64,000 nucleotides of DNA, taken from Mycolicibacterium sp. CBMA 234 (GTDB taxonomy: Bacteria; Actinomycetota; Actinomycetes; Mycobacteriales; Mycobacteriaceae). The DNA is taken from NCBI RefSeq assembly GCF_009729415.1, contig NZ_MPKW01000025.1, positions 1-64,000 of the forward strand. The letters are read 5' to 3'. Made by a program: the position numbers and the translations under genes. Each line of letters opens with the position of its first letter. Position 1 is the stretch's first letter. Below the pieces are notes generated by a model. It saw only the letters and a program-made list of their open reading frames with translations. It searched no databases and had not been told where the DNA came from. Positions 52,386-61,781 of the stretch are shown here, piece by piece.

Positions 52386-54791
52386 GAGTCCTCCGGGGCG
52401 TGGGCGATGGCGGTGTCGAGGGGTATCTGCGCGGGCTGGGCGGGGATTGGGTGGACGGTCCAGGTCGGCCCGGTCGGGCTGCCCGCGGAACCGGTGCCAC
52501 AACCGGCGCCCGGCCAGCAGGAACAACACTGCGCCGGCGGACAGCGTGATGAAGAACAGCACCTTGCCGTACGCGTTGGAATGCACGGAGAGGCGGACCG
52601 GCTCACCGAGCGCCAGCCCGTTGACTGTCCGCAGCGAGACGTCGACGGCGACGCGTTGGGTGAAGTGCACCTCGATGGGCACCCGCAGCGGCAGATAACC
52701 CGGCGGCAGCTCGATCTCACCCATGTCGGTCACCGTCATGCCGGGCGGTGCGTCGATGCCCAGCCGCACCCGGACGGGCACCGGCAGATCGTTGCGCAGC
52801 GCCAGGGGGAGGGGACTGCGTTCGGTGGCCAGCGTGTACGAGCCGCCGGGGTTCACCACGGTGACCGCGTGGAACAGGTCGCTCATGGTGTTCTGTGTGG
52901 TGGTCACGCGCTGCTCGGCCAACGCCTCGCGCACGGTCGGCGGGACCGACTGCGTCAGCGCGCGCAGCATGTCTTCGCGCAGCGGCGCGGTGTACTGATC
53001 GCCGGTCAGCCCAGTCTGAGTGTTGACCGTCAACGCGGCGGTCAGGCCCCAGATGCGGTCCATGACACTCGAGATCTGGTTGGTGATGTCGTCGCTGTAG
53101 CGGGCCTTCGGATTTCCGGTCGCGTTGTCTGGCGGCGTGGCGATGGGCGTCGGCGGCAGCGCCTGGGCTTCGGCGACGACGGCGGGCATGGGCCGCGCCA
53201 CCGCCAGGCCGGAGTGCATAGCGGTGGCCACCGACGTCAGGATCGCCTGGGCGTCGTCAGCCGTCACGTCCCAGGCCAGCGGCGGCATCAGGATCTGGTT
53301 GCGGGGCTGGGCACCGGGCTGCAGGCCGCGCCACAGCACCGAGGCGATGGCGTCCTGGCGGCGGGCCACCTGCGAGTCGTGGATCAGCGGTACGTGTAAG
53401 GACGTGTCCAGGTACCCCGGTGAGATCGGCGTCCGGCCGGCCCCGGCGAGCGCGGCGGCCACACACGGGTCGAACGGCGCCACGGTGACTTTGTCGCTGT
53501 AGCGGCGGGGCGCGGTGTCGGCGACGGTGGACTGCCCGGAATCGTCGGCGGCGACGGGAGCCGCGGCGAGCGCCACGGTTGGATCCGGCTGTGCGGACAG
53601 CAGCCGAACAGCGGGGTCGGTGAGCGGCCCGTCCCCGACGACGGTGGCGCCGCGCAGCGACTGAATGCCGAGCAGCTGGTTGACGATCGGTCCGGCGTCG
53701 GTGGTCGCGGTGGCGCCCAGGACGGCATCGCCGACGCGCTGCAGCGCACGCAGGTCGGCCTGCGCGTACACCGTCGGGGTGACGCAGACGCGCTGGGCCA
53801 GCTCGCGCAGCCGGTGCAGCCAGTCGGTCGCGGCCTGCTGGCCTGTGCCCGGATGGGTGGGCGAGTTCAGGCCCGCCGCGGGATCGTCGGAGACGACGTA
53901 GCCGCCGCTCATCGCGTTGACGGTGATCAGCAGGTCGGGGTCGACGGCCAGACACATGGCGCCGCGCATGAGGCCGCCGGGATCGACCTGGTCGTTGGTG
54001 GCGAAATCCGCCGCGGCCAGGAGGGTGTCCAGGCGGCCGCCGTTGGCCAGGGAGGTGGCGAGGTCGTCGTCGGCGAGCCGGGCGGGTTCCGTGCGTCCGG
54101 GGACGCCGGCGGCTAGGTGCGGACGGTCGGCCAGCGGCCACAGCAGGGTGAGCGCGACGGGATGCGCGGTGTCTGGCGGGACGACGGCGTCGATTGGCTG
54201 CTGCGAGCTGCTCCCGCCGGGGGCCGGCGGGGTGGCGGGCACGCCCAGCACCGGCAGCAGGAAGCGGGCGTCGTCGAGCCGCGCGGCCGACCCGTAGTCC
54301 GGCGTCCCGTTGACGTTGACCAGCAGCGGGTAAACGCCCGGCTGGTCGATGTCCAGCGCGGGATGGTCAGCCGACCGCACCGGGTACGCCAGCCGGAACG
54401 GCACACTCTGGCCGCGCGCCAGATCCTGCGACACCGTGGTGAAGTCGCCGACGGCCGAATAATCGTTGGGCTCTCCGGCGAGCGGGGTGCGCAGTCCCGG
54501 AGACGACGTCACCGTCGGTGCGTGCTCAAGGCGCACCATCACGTCGTGCACCGGGCGGTCACCGACATTGGTGACGGTGCCGCTGACCGTCACCACCGGC
54601 TCGCTGGTGGTGGTCACGACGTCAGGGGTGACGTGGTCGATGCGCAGTTGCAGGAACGTCGTCCCGCTCGGTTCCCCGGCGGATGAACGCGGCGTGGTGG
54701 GGGCGGTGAACAGCAGCAGCAGGGCGGCGACCGCCAGGACGCGCAGGAGAGCTGTCGAGGCCAGCCCCGACAGCTCTCGCCTGACGCTCAC
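52386..54791 (-). CDS. DUF6049-like secreted/membrane protein upstream of murJ
   Basis: About 800 residues, equivalent to the large protein encoded before murJ in mycobacteria. An N-terminal signal segment (LLRVLAVAALLLLFTA) is followed by a large extracytoplasmic part with beta-sandwich features, then a C-terminal membrane helix (about 745-768, VLFFITLSAGAVLFLLAG) and a short basic tail. Function unknown; the location suggests wall assembly. The GTG start overlaps the mutT4 stop by 4 bases. No stop codon occurs before the murJ start, so the frame runs on as one 1927-residue reading frame; the end given is the base before the murJ ATG. Confidence 0.75.
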
Positions 54792-55588
54792 GTTCCGGGT
54801 CCGCAGCCGTTCGCGCGGCGGCCGGGCTGAGTGTGGGCGGAGTCGTCGGTGCGATGGTTCCGCGTGCGGGAATGGGTCTGGGGGCGGCGGCGCGGCGCGG
54901 TGTGTGGCAGCGGCGGCAGGGCTTCTGGCCCGTCGGTGTGCAGTTTGTCGATCAGTTCCCCGGCGACCTCGGCGAGCTTGCGCTCGTCGGCATAGGCCAG
55001 GCGGGAGGGCAGTTCCCGCAGCGGCACCCAGGCCACTTCGGTGACTTCGACGTCGTCGTCGGAGAGCTCACCGCCCAGGAATCGCATCAGGTAATGGTGC
55101 ACTGTCTTGTGCACGCGGCGGCCCTCGGTCACGAACCAGTAGTCGATGCTGCCGAGCGCGGCCAGCACGCTGCCCTGCAGGCCGGTCTCCTCGGCGACCT
55201 CGCGGATGGCGGTCTGCTCGGCCGTCTCTCCTTGTTCGATGTGTCCCTTGGGCAGTGACCACAGCATCCGGCCGCGGCGGTCGATGCGGCCGATGAGGGC
55301 GGCCATCGCGGTGTCTTTGGGCCCGTCGAGGCCGTCGATCACCAGGCCTCCGGCGGACGTCTCGTGCACGGTGCGCAGCCGGTCGTTGTTCGACTTGCGG
55401 GAGGCAGAGGCAGCGGCTGACTGGGCCGGGGCAGCCGCGGCGGGAGCTGCGCGGGCAGTGTTGTTGCGGGCCGGCGCGGCCGAATCGGAGTCAGCGCGCT
55501 GGGCGCTGTCGCTGGGCGGACCGGCCGAGCGTCGACCGCGACGTCGCCCGCGGCGCCGTCGTGGTTTGGCCCGCTCGCCTTCCGACAC
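54788..55588 (-). CDS. mutT4: NUDIX hydrolase MutT4
   Basis: A pyrophosphohydrolase of nucleoside diphosphate-linked compounds. The product is 266 residues. A disordered Arg/Ala-rich N-terminus (about 1-75; RRRRGRRRGRRS) precedes the NUDIX domain. The NUDIX box is GHIEQGETAEQTAIREVAEETG, here given in parts: GHIEQGE and REVAEETG with the metal-binding glutamates. The C-terminal tail is basic. GTG start. First gene of the mutT4-DUF6049-murJ series, divergent from pcnA. Confidence 0.93.
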   Translation of the reverse strand: MSEGERAKPRRRRGRRRGRRSAGPPSDSAQRADSDSAAPARNNTARAAPAAAAPAQSAAASASRKSNNDRLRTVHETSAGGLVIDGLDGPKDTAMAALIGRIDRRGRMLWSLPKGHIEQGETAEQTAIREVAEETGLQGSVLAALGSIDYWFVTEGRRVHKTVHHYLMRFLGGELSDDDVEVTEVAWVPLRELPSRLAYADERKLAEVAGELIDKLHTDGPEALPPLPHTAPRRRPQTHSRTRNHRTDDSAHTQPGRRANGCGPGT

Positions 55589-55711
55589 CCAAGCGATATT
55601 AGCTGCTCAGCTTGGGCGGTCTGTCCCCCCTAGCCGGTCAGTGGCCCAGTTGTGACCGTGCCGCGATGGTCAGTACCGATCTATGGGGTAGGCACATTAG
55701 GCTCATCGGAC

Positions 55712-57214
55712 GTGCCGAACGATGCAAGCGCCGATGCCGGGCCGAAGCGCAGCCCACAGAGTGGTGAGGGCGACCCGACAGTATTGCTGACCGCTGCTGC
55801 GGTCGCGCTGAACACGCATGCCGAATTGCTTGTCGACTTGGGCCGGGTGTTCGCCGCGGCGGGTCACGAGCTGTATCTGGTCGGCGGCAGTGTGCGCGAC
55901 GCGCTGCTGGGCCGCGAGTTGAACGATCTGGATTTCACTACCGATGCGCGTCCCGCCCAGTTGCAGAAGATGCTGCGCGGTTGGGCAGAAGCCTTGTGGG
56001 ATACCGGAATCGAGTTCGGCACCATCGGCGTCGCCAAGCACGAGCAACGCATCGAGATCACCACTTTCCGGGCCGACAGCTACGACCAGGTGTCCCGCAA
56101 CCCCGAGGTCGTGTTCGGCGACCGCCTCGAGGACGACCTGGTGCGCCGGGACTTCACGGTGAATGCCATGGCGGTGCAGATCAACCCGGATCTGCCCGGC
56201 GGCATCGGCGAGTTCCACGATCCGCTCGGTGGCTTGTCCGCACTGGCCGACCGGGTGCTCGATACCCCGTCGGCGCCGCAGGTGTCGTTCGGTGACGATC
56301 CGCTGCGCATGTTGCGGGCCGCTCGATTCGTCTCGCAGCTGGGTTTCTCGGTGGCGCCGCGGGTGCTCGAGGCTCTGCTGGAGATGAGCCCGCAGCTGGG
56401 CCGGATCACCGTTGAGCGGGTGGCCGCCGAGCTGGACAAGATGATGCTCGGTGCCGACCCGATGGCAGGTGTGGACCTCATGGTGCAGACCGGTCTCGGC
56501 GACGTCGTGCTGCCCGAGGTCGGTGCCATGCGGATGGCGATCGATGAGCATCACCAGCACAAGGACGTCTACCACCATTCGTTGACGGTGCTGCGCCAGG
56601 CCATCGATCTCGAAGACGAGGGGCCGGACCTGGTGCTGCGCTGGGCCGCGCTGTTGCACGACATCGGCAAGCCCGACACCCGCCGCCACGAGGCCGACGG
56701 CGGCGTCAGCTTCCACCACCACGAGGTGGTCGGGGCGAAGATGACACGCAAGCGCATGCGTGCGCTGAAGTACTCCAAGCAGATGGTCGACGACGTCTCG
56801 CAGCTGGTGTATCTGCACCTGCGGTTCCACGGTTACGCCGACGACAAGGGCACTGGCCAGTGGACCGATTCGGCGGTGCGGCGCTACGTCACCGACGCCG
56901 GTCCGCTGGTGAGCCGGCTGCACAAGCTGGTGCGCGCCGACTGCACGACGCGCAACCGCCGGCGCGCGGCCAGGCTGCAGGCCAACTACGACGGTCTGGA
57001 GCAGCGCATCTCCGAACTGGCTGCGCAGGAGGATCTGCAGCGAGTGCGTCCGGACCTGGACGGCAACGAGATCATGACGCTGCTCGGCATCCCGGCCGGC
57101 CCGCAGGTCGGCGAGGCGTGGCGGTTCCTCAAGGAGCTCCGGTTGGACCGCGGGCCGCTGTCCCACGACGAGGCCATCGCCGAATTGCAGAAATGGTGGA
57201 ACGCCCGAGGCTGA
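55712..57214 (+). CDS. pcnA: CCA-adding/poly(A) polymerase family nucleotidyltransferase
   Basis: A class II tRNA nucleotidyltransferase-type enzyme, expected to add or repair the CCA end of tRNAs. The product is 500 residues. The head domain has LVGGSVRDALLGR and DLDFTTDARP with the metal-binding Asp pair; RRDFTVNAMA and DDPLRMLRAARF follow. A C-terminal HD domain has LLHDIGKP and HHHEVVG. The GTG at 55712 is chosen by homology; it lies close to a TAGGCT -10-like box, so the transcript may be leaderless. Divergent from mutT4, as in M. tuberculosis. Confidence 0.94.
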   Translation: MPNDASADAGPKRSPQSGEGDPTVLLTAAAVALNTHAELLVDLGRVFAAAGHELYLVGGSVRDALLGRELNDLDFTTDARPAQLQKMLRGWAEALWDTGIEFGTIGVAKHEQRIEITTFRADSYDQVSRNPEVVFGDRLEDDLVRRDFTVNAMAVQINPDLPGGIGEFHDPLGGLSALADRVLDTPSAPQVSFGDDPLRMLRAARFVSQLGFSVAPRVLEALLEMSPQLGRITVERVAAELDKMMLGADPMAGVDLMVQTGLGDVVLPEVGAMRMAIDEHHQHKDVYHHSLTVLRQAIDLEDEGPDLVLRWAALLHDIGKPDTRRHEADGGVSFHHHEVVGAKMTRKRMRALKYSKQMVDDVSQLVYLHLRFHGYADDKGTGQWTDSAVRRYVTDAGPLVSRLHKLVRADCTTRNRRRAARLQANYDGLEQRISELAAQEDLQRVRPDLDGNEIMTLLGIPAGPQVGEAWRFLKELRLDRGPLSHDEAIAELQKWWNARG

Positions 57215-57232
57215 TCATCCGTCCAATCAGGT

Positions 57233-57730
57233 ATGGACTATTGCCTGAGTAATGGAGACGGGTCGGCATCGTGGTTGTCGGGGGAGCCGACCGTCGATGC
57301 CAATGGCGACGGGGTGCTCGACGGCGTGCGCCTCGATATCGACGGCGACGGATTGTTCGACGACGCCCTGGCTGATTTCGACGGTGACGGTCGGGCCGAC
57401 CACGTCGTCATCGACGTGGACGACGTCGGAGCCGGCGCTCGGCGCACACTCACCGACGACGGTTCGGGGACCTGGGCGGTGGGCTCGGGCCTGCGCTGGT
57501 TCGGGTTGGACGGCACCGAGCACACCGGGGGACCGCTGGTCGATTTCGACGGAGACGGCGTCGCGGGCGAGCGGCTGATCGACACCGACGGCGACGGGCT
57601 GGCCGACCGGGTGCTGGCAGGGTCCGTGGCGTACGCGGACACCGACGGCGACGGCAGGTGGGACGTGCAGCTGATCGACACCGACGGCGACGGGACGGCC
57701 GACTCGGTGGGCCCGGTCACCCGACGCTAG
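57233..57730 (+). CDS. Calcium-binding-repeat protein (DxDGDGxxD repeats)
   Basis: The product is 165 residues made largely of seven DxDGDGxxD or close motifs (for example DIDGDGLFD, DFDGDGRAD, DTDGDGLAD), the calcium loop found in thrombospondin-3-like and dockerin-like repeats. It is very acidic and has no obvious signal peptide. It corresponds to the conserved gene after pcnA in M. tuberculosis. Calcium binding is a family inference; function is unknown. The start codon is ATG, 19 bases after pcnA. Its stop overlaps that of the convergent next gene by 4 bases. Confidence 0.82.
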   Translation: MDYCLSNGDGSASWLSGEPTVDANGDGVLDGVRLDIDGDGLFDDALADFDGDGRADHVVIDVDDVGAGARRTLTDDGSGTWAVGSGLRWFGLDGTEHTGGPLVDFDGDGVAGERLIDTDGDGLADRVLAGSVAYADTDGDGRWDVQLIDTDGDGTADSVGPVTRR

Positions 57731-58509
57731 TTCCGGCCGGTTCCCGGCGGTCCGGCGAAGGCCTGGGCGATGGTCAGCCACTGCTGGGCGTCGTCGCCGA
57801 CGGCCGTCACGTCGAGGTCCCGGAGGGCGCGCCGCTGGGTCACCAACAGACAGAAATCTTCGGCTGAGCCGGTGACGCGCTGCGCCGCGTCGTCCGGGCC
57901 CCAGATCCAGGTATCACCGTCGGGCGCAGAAAGTTCCACGTGAAACATGTCGGTCGGCGGGGTCAGCTGATGCAGCGAATAGGCGAAATCCCTTGTCCGC
58001 ACGCCGATGTGCGCGATGGACCGCAGCCGCGCCGTCGGCGTGCGCCGCACACCGAGGGTGTCGGCGACGTCGACGCCGTGCGCCCAGGTCTCCATCAGTC
58101 GGGCACTGGCCATCGATGCCGCGCTCATCGGCGGGCCGAACCAGGGCAGCTTGCGGCCGTCGGTGACGCCATCGAGAGCGTCATGCAGCGCGGTCCGGGT
58201 GGTGCGCCACTGGGCCAGCATCTCGGCGGGCGGGGTTTTGGCGAGTTCCTCGGCGGCCTCATCGACGAAGCCAGTCGGGTTTTTCCAGGCTTCCGTGAGC
58301 GTGGCGGCGAAGGCGTCCTCGTCGGTCACGGACAGCACGGACACCTGGTCGGTCCACCACAGATGAGCGATCTGGTGGGCGATGGTCCAGCCGGCCGCAG
58401 GGGTGTCGCGGGCCCAGCCTTCGGCGGGCAATTCGGCAACCAGCTGGTCCAGGTCGTCACTTTCGGCGCGCAGATCGGCAATCACGCCGGCGGCAGCATT
58501 GGGGGCCAT
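57727..58509 (-). CDS. DinB/maleylpyruvate-isomerase-like (TIGR03084-type) metal-binding protein
   Basis: The product is 260 residues. The N-terminal four-helix domain has GWTIAHQIAHLWWTDQ and METWAHGVDVADTLG, which carry the metal-binding His residues of the mycothiol-dependent maleylpyruvate isomerase/DinB superfamily. The C-terminal half resembles the extra domain of that family. It corresponds to a conserved gene near leuS in mycobacteria; the substrate is unknown, and mycothiol-dependent transfer is possible. A parS-like sequence is read in frame as MFHVEL. Confidence 0.85.
   Translation of the reverse strand: MAPNAAAGVIADLRAESDDLDQLVAELPAEGWARDTPAAGWTIAHQIAHLWWTDQVSVLSVTDEDAFAATLTEAWKNPTGFVDEAAEELAKTPPAEMLAQWRTTRTALHDALDGVTDGRKLPWFGPPMSAASMASARLMETWAHGVDVADTLGVRRTPTARLRSIAHIGVRTRDFAYSLHQLTPPTDMFHVELSAPDGDTWIWGPDDAAQRVTGSAEDFCLLVTQRRALRDLDVTAVGDDAQQWLTIAQAFAGPPGTGRN
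57932..57947. promoter_or_regulatory. Distant parS-like site inside a coding sequence
   Basis: AGTTCCACGTGAAACA differs from the 14-base parS core GTTTCACGTGAAAC at one base. It lies about 28 kb from the oriC spacer and is read in the coding strand as FHVEL. Its sequence matches the site at 39263-39278 in the core. Confidence 0.7.
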
Positions 58510-58518
58510 GGCAGCACC

Positions 58519-59805
58519 CTAGACGGTACCGCCGGTTCTGGTGCGCTTGCCCAGAGTGGCGTGCAGGGCTAGACCCCCGAGATAGACGGCGGCGCCGGCA
58601 GCCATGAGTGTCGACGACCGGCCGTCAGCCGGGATCACCGCTGCCGCGACCGTGATCGCGAGGATGAACGCCATCCAGAACAACGAGTCCTGCACCGCGA
58701 ACACGTGACCGCGCAGCGCATCGTCGACATCGAGCTGCATGGCCGAGTCCGCGCACAACTTCACGACCTGTCCGGCGGTGCCCAGCACCAGACTGCAGAC
58801 CAGGAGCACGGGCAGCTGCAAACCGGAGCCCGACAACTGAACCAGCGCCGAGATCGCGAGGGCGCCGTTGGCCGTGGTGTAGCGGCCCCAGCGCCGAACT
58901 GCGGCCGGCATGACGACATTCGCCAGGAACGACCCGATGCCGGCGGCGGCCACGAACACGACGGCCACTTTGAAGCCCGCGACGTGTTCGCCACTGCCGT
59001 GCCGAACCATCACCAACACCATGAGGGTGTTGATTCCGAACACCATGCGATGCGCGGCCAGCCCGGCGAGAGTCGCCGTCACCGTCGGCACGTTGACCAC
59101 TGACCGAATGCCGTAGACCCAGCCGGTGACGACCGCGTAGGTGACGGATCCGTGGACCGCGCGGACGCTGTCGTCGGGCCCCAGCAGGTGCCGGTGAAAA
59201 CGCACCGACAGCCACAACGCCAGCGCGACGGGTAGCGCTGCGAGCCAGATCACCACCGCCGCGCTGGCATCCCCGGCGCCCATGAGCCAGCGCGGCAGCA
59301 GCATCACGTTGGCACCGACGAACGCCGCGAGGGCCCCGACGGCGGTGGCCACCGAGTTCATCGAGACCACCTGCTCGGTGGGCACCACATGGGGCAGCGC
59401 CGCCGACAGACCGGAGGAGACGAAGCGGGTGAAGCCGTTGATGATCAGTGCGCCGAACAGGATCGGCAGGTCGGCGGCGCCGGTGGCCAGCAGTGCGCCG
59501 ACGCCGATCATCAGCAGTAGCCGCATCACGTTCGCGACGATCAGCACCTGCCGGCGATCCCAGCGGTCCAGCAGCGCGCCGGCGAACGGACCGAGCAACG
59601 AGTACGGCAGGAACAGCACCGCGAAGCTGCCGGCGATGGCCCACGGAGTGGCCGCCCGGTCCGGGCTGAACAGCAGCGCGCCCACCAGACCGGCCTGGAA
59701 AAGTCCGTCCCCGAACTGACTGACCGCACGCAGTTCCAGCAGCCGGCGGAAGTCCGGCAGTGCCTGCACCGCGCGCAGGACGATGTGGTGTGGGCGGTCG
59801 GTCAC
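58519..59805 (-). CDS. MFS transporter (Rv0037c-like)
   Basis: The product is 428 residues with about 12 membrane helices; it lacks a clear substrate signature. QFGDGLFQAGLVGALLF and a motif A-like LLGPFAGALLDRWDRRQVL identify the MFS fold. The GTG at 59805 (VTDRPHHIVLRAV) is chosen by comparison with homologues; the frame is open 32 codons further. It is followed closely by the DinB-like gene on the same strand and is divergent from the YqgE gene. Confidence 0.87.
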   Translation of the reverse strand: MTDRPHHIVLRAVQALPDFRRLLELRAVSQFGDGLFQAGLVGALLFSPDRAATPWAIAGSFAVLFLPYSLLGPFAGALLDRWDRRQVLIVANVMRLLLMIGVGALLATGAADLPILFGALIINGFTRFVSSGLSAALPHVVPTEQVVSMNSVATAVGALAAFVGANVMLLPRWLMGAGDASAAVVIWLAALPVALALWLSVRFHRHLLGPDDSVRAVHGSVTYAVVTGWVYGIRSVVNVPTVTATLAGLAAHRMVFGINTLMVLVMVRHGSGEHVAGFKVAVVFVAAAGIGSFLANVVMPAAVRRWGRYTTANGALAISALVQLSGSGLQLPVLLVCSLVLGTAGQVVKLCADSAMQLDVDDALRGHVFAVQDSLFWMAFILAITVAAAVIPADGRSSTLMAAGAAVYLGGLALHATLGKRTRTGGTV

Positions 59806-59924
59806 TGGAATATTCGTGTCCTGATTTTCAGAGTGCCGGGCGAGATTGAGGCGACCTGCTCCACAGTACAAATATCCCGGCGGACGGTGTGCGTTGGTCA
59901 CACACGGAGCCTGCGAGTGCCATG

Positions 59925-60539
59925 ATGGAGGGCGTGGCGCAGTCAGAGGAACCGGAGGATTTCATTGCCCCTGTCGCGCACAGGATTCGCGCCGGGACGT
60001 TGCTGCTTGCCAACACCGATTTGCTGGAGCCGACCTTCCGCCGCAGCGTCATCTACATCGTCGAGCACAACTCCGGCGGCACTCTCGGCGTCGTCCTCAA
60101 CCGGCCCAGCGAGACGGCCGTCTACAACGTGCTGCCGCAGTGGGCGAAGCTCGCCCATAAGCCCAAGTCCATGTTCATCGGCGGCCCGGTGAAGCGCGAT
60201 TCGGCGCTGTGCCTGGCGACCATGAAGGTCGGGGTCGACGCGTCCTCGGTGCCGGGGCTGCGGCACGTCCAGGGCCGCATTGCCATGGTCGACCTGGATG
60301 CCGAACCCGAAGACATCGAGGGTGCCGTTGAGGGCGTCCGGATCTATGCCGGCTACTCGGGCTGGTCGGTGGGCCAGCTCGACGGTGAGATCGAGCGTGA
60401 CGACTGGATCGTGCTGTCGGCACTGCCGGCGGACGTCCTGGTGGAGCCGCGGGTGGACCTGTGGTCGCGGGTGCTCCGTCGTCAGCCCATGCCCATGGCG
60501 ATGCTGGCGACGCATCCGATCGACGTCAGCCGGAACTAG
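59925..60539 (+). CDS. YqgE/AlgH family protein (UPF0301)
   Basis: The product is 204 residues. AGTLLLANTDLLEPTFRRSV, VEHNSGGTLGVVLNRP and FIGGPVKRD are the UPF0301 hallmarks. Molecular function is not established. The start is uncertain: ATG at 59922 or 59925, or GTG at 59934, which is only 2 bases after a GGAGG. Neighbours match the conserved order before leuS in mycobacteria. Confidence 0.9.
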   Translation: MEGVAQSEEPEDFIAPVAHRIRAGTLLLANTDLLEPTFRRSVIYIVEHNSGGTLGVVLNRPSETAVYNVLPQWAKLAHKPKSMFIGGPVKRDSALCLATMKVGVDASSVPGLRHVQGRIAMVDLDAEPEDIEGAVEGVRIYAGYSGWSVGQLDGEIERDDWIVLSALPADVLVEPRVDLWSRVLRRQPMPMAMLATHPIDVSRN

Positions 60540-60558
60540 CTGAGTTCGACGGCTTGAC

Positions 60559-60575
60559 CCTCACGCGACGTCAGG
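60559..60575. promoter_or_regulatory. Probable operator of the TipA-type regulator
   Basis: CCTCACGCGACGTCAGG is an imperfect palindrome (CCT-AC/GT-AGG) directly after TTGACC (60554-60559), a -35-like box. It is 17 bases before the start of the MerR-family gene. MerR/TipA regulators bind such sites between -35 and -10 and control their own genes. Confidence 0.55.
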
Positions 60576-60591
60576 CATCAGTCTGGTCGAC

Positions 60592-61371
60592 GTGACGCAG
60601 GAGATGCAGGTGGACCAACTCACCGTGGGTGAAGTCGCGCAGCGATTCGGCATCACGGTCCGGACGCTGCACCACTATGACCAAATCGGGTTGCTGACTC
60701 CGAGTCGACGGTCCGCCTCGGGTTATCGGGTGTACACACCCGCCGACCTGACGCGCCTGTCGCAGATCATCGTCTACCGCCGGCTCGAGCTGCCTCTAGA
60801 TGAGATCGCGAGCCTGCTGGACGAGGGCAACGAGGTCAGCCACCTGGTTCGGCAGCGCGAACGCGTCATGGCCCGGCTCGACGAGATGGCGAACCTCGTC
60901 GCGGCTATCGATCACGCATTGGAGAAGGCAATGACGAACACCCCCATGACCGACGACGACATGCGCGAACTCTTCGGCGAGAGCTTCGACGACTACCAGG
61001 CTGAGGCCGAGCAGAAGTGGGGCGAGACGGCGGAGTGGAAGGAATCGCAGCGCCGCGCGAAGACCTACGGCAAGGAAGACTGGATCCAGATCAAGGCCGA
61101 AGGTGAAGCGGTCGAGAAGGCTTTGTCCGACGCCTTCCGGGCCGGGTTCCCCGCCGACTCCGAAGAGGCGATGAATGCTGCGGAACAGCACCGGCTCCAG
61201 GTGAATCGCTGGTTTTACGACTGCCCGCCGGACTTCCACCGCAACCTGGGCGATATGTACGTGAGCGACCCGCGGTACGTCGTTACCTACGACGAATCAT
61301 TCGGGCTTCCGGGGCTGGCGGCCTACTGTCGCGACGCGATCCACGCGAACGCGGACCGGCAACTGGGTTGA
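60592..61371 (+). CDS. MerR-family TipA-type transcriptional regulator
   Basis: The product is 259 residues. The MerR DNA-binding domain (LTVGEVAQRFGITVRTLHHYDQIGLL, in parts; then RRSASGYRVY) is followed by the dimer helix and a TipAS-like drug-binding domain (MRELFGESFDDYQAEAEQKWGETAEW, in parts; NRWFYDCPPDFHRNLGDMYVSDPRY in the C-terminal part). Such proteins bind thiopeptides or other drugs and self-activate. GTG start. The operator-like palindrome upstream supports autoregulation. Confidence 0.92.
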   Translation: MTQEMQVDQLTVGEVAQRFGITVRTLHHYDQIGLLTPSRRSASGYRVYTPADLTRLSQIIVYRRLELPLDEIASLLDEGNEVSHLVRQRERVMARLDEMANLVAAIDHALEKAMTNTPMTDDDMRELFGESFDDYQAEAEQKWGETAEWKESQRRAKTYGKEDWIQIKAEGEAVEKALSDAFRAGFPADSEEAMNAAEQHRLQVNRWFYDCPPDFHRNLGDMYVSDPRYVVTYDESFGLPGLAAYCRDAIHANADRQLG

Positions 61372-61375
61372 TCGG

Positions 61376-61732
61376 CTAGCTGCAGGACAGCGTGCAGCTG
61401 GCGCAGCTACCGGCACAGCCGTCGCTGGCGGGCGCGTTGTCGAGCCCCATCATGGCGGCTCCGGCCTTGGCGCCCTGGTAGCAGCCGGCGGCAAGAGTGC
61501 CTACGGCGCCGAGGACGCAGACGATGAGCACCGTCAGGCTGGTGCTGCGCGGGGCTACGAGAGCAACCGCGCCACCGGCGGCGAGCATCGCGGCCGTCGC
61601 GAGTTGGATGGGAGCCACCGAGCGCAGAACCCGCGGCACGGTGTCGGTCGAATGAGGCCGCGTCAGCGACCAGGCACCGACTCCGGCGGACGCCGCGGCC
61701 GCGCACAGGCACAGCACGGCAGCGATCAGCAT
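61376..61732 (-). CDS. Small membrane protein with Cys-rich tail (Rv0039c-like)
   Basis: The product is 118 residues with three likely membrane helices (about 3-22, 40-60, 65-88). The C-terminus reads DGCAGSCASCTLSCS, four Cys in a C-x3-C-x2-C-x3-C pattern, which could bind a metal, an iron-sulfur cluster or be disulfide-bonded. It converges on the TipA-type gene with a 4-base gap. It corresponds to the small membrane protein at this position in M. tuberculosis; function is unknown. Confidence 0.8.
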   Translation of the reverse strand: MLIAAVLCLCAAAASAGVGAWSLTRPHSTDTVPRVLRSVAPIQLATAAMLAAGGAVALVAPRSTSLTVLIVCVLGAVGTLAAGCYQGAKAGAAMMGLDNAPASDGCAGSCASCTLSCS

Positions 61733-61781
61733 GCCCTCACGATACGGGGAGACCGCCGCGTGAGTCCAAATCGGTGACCGA

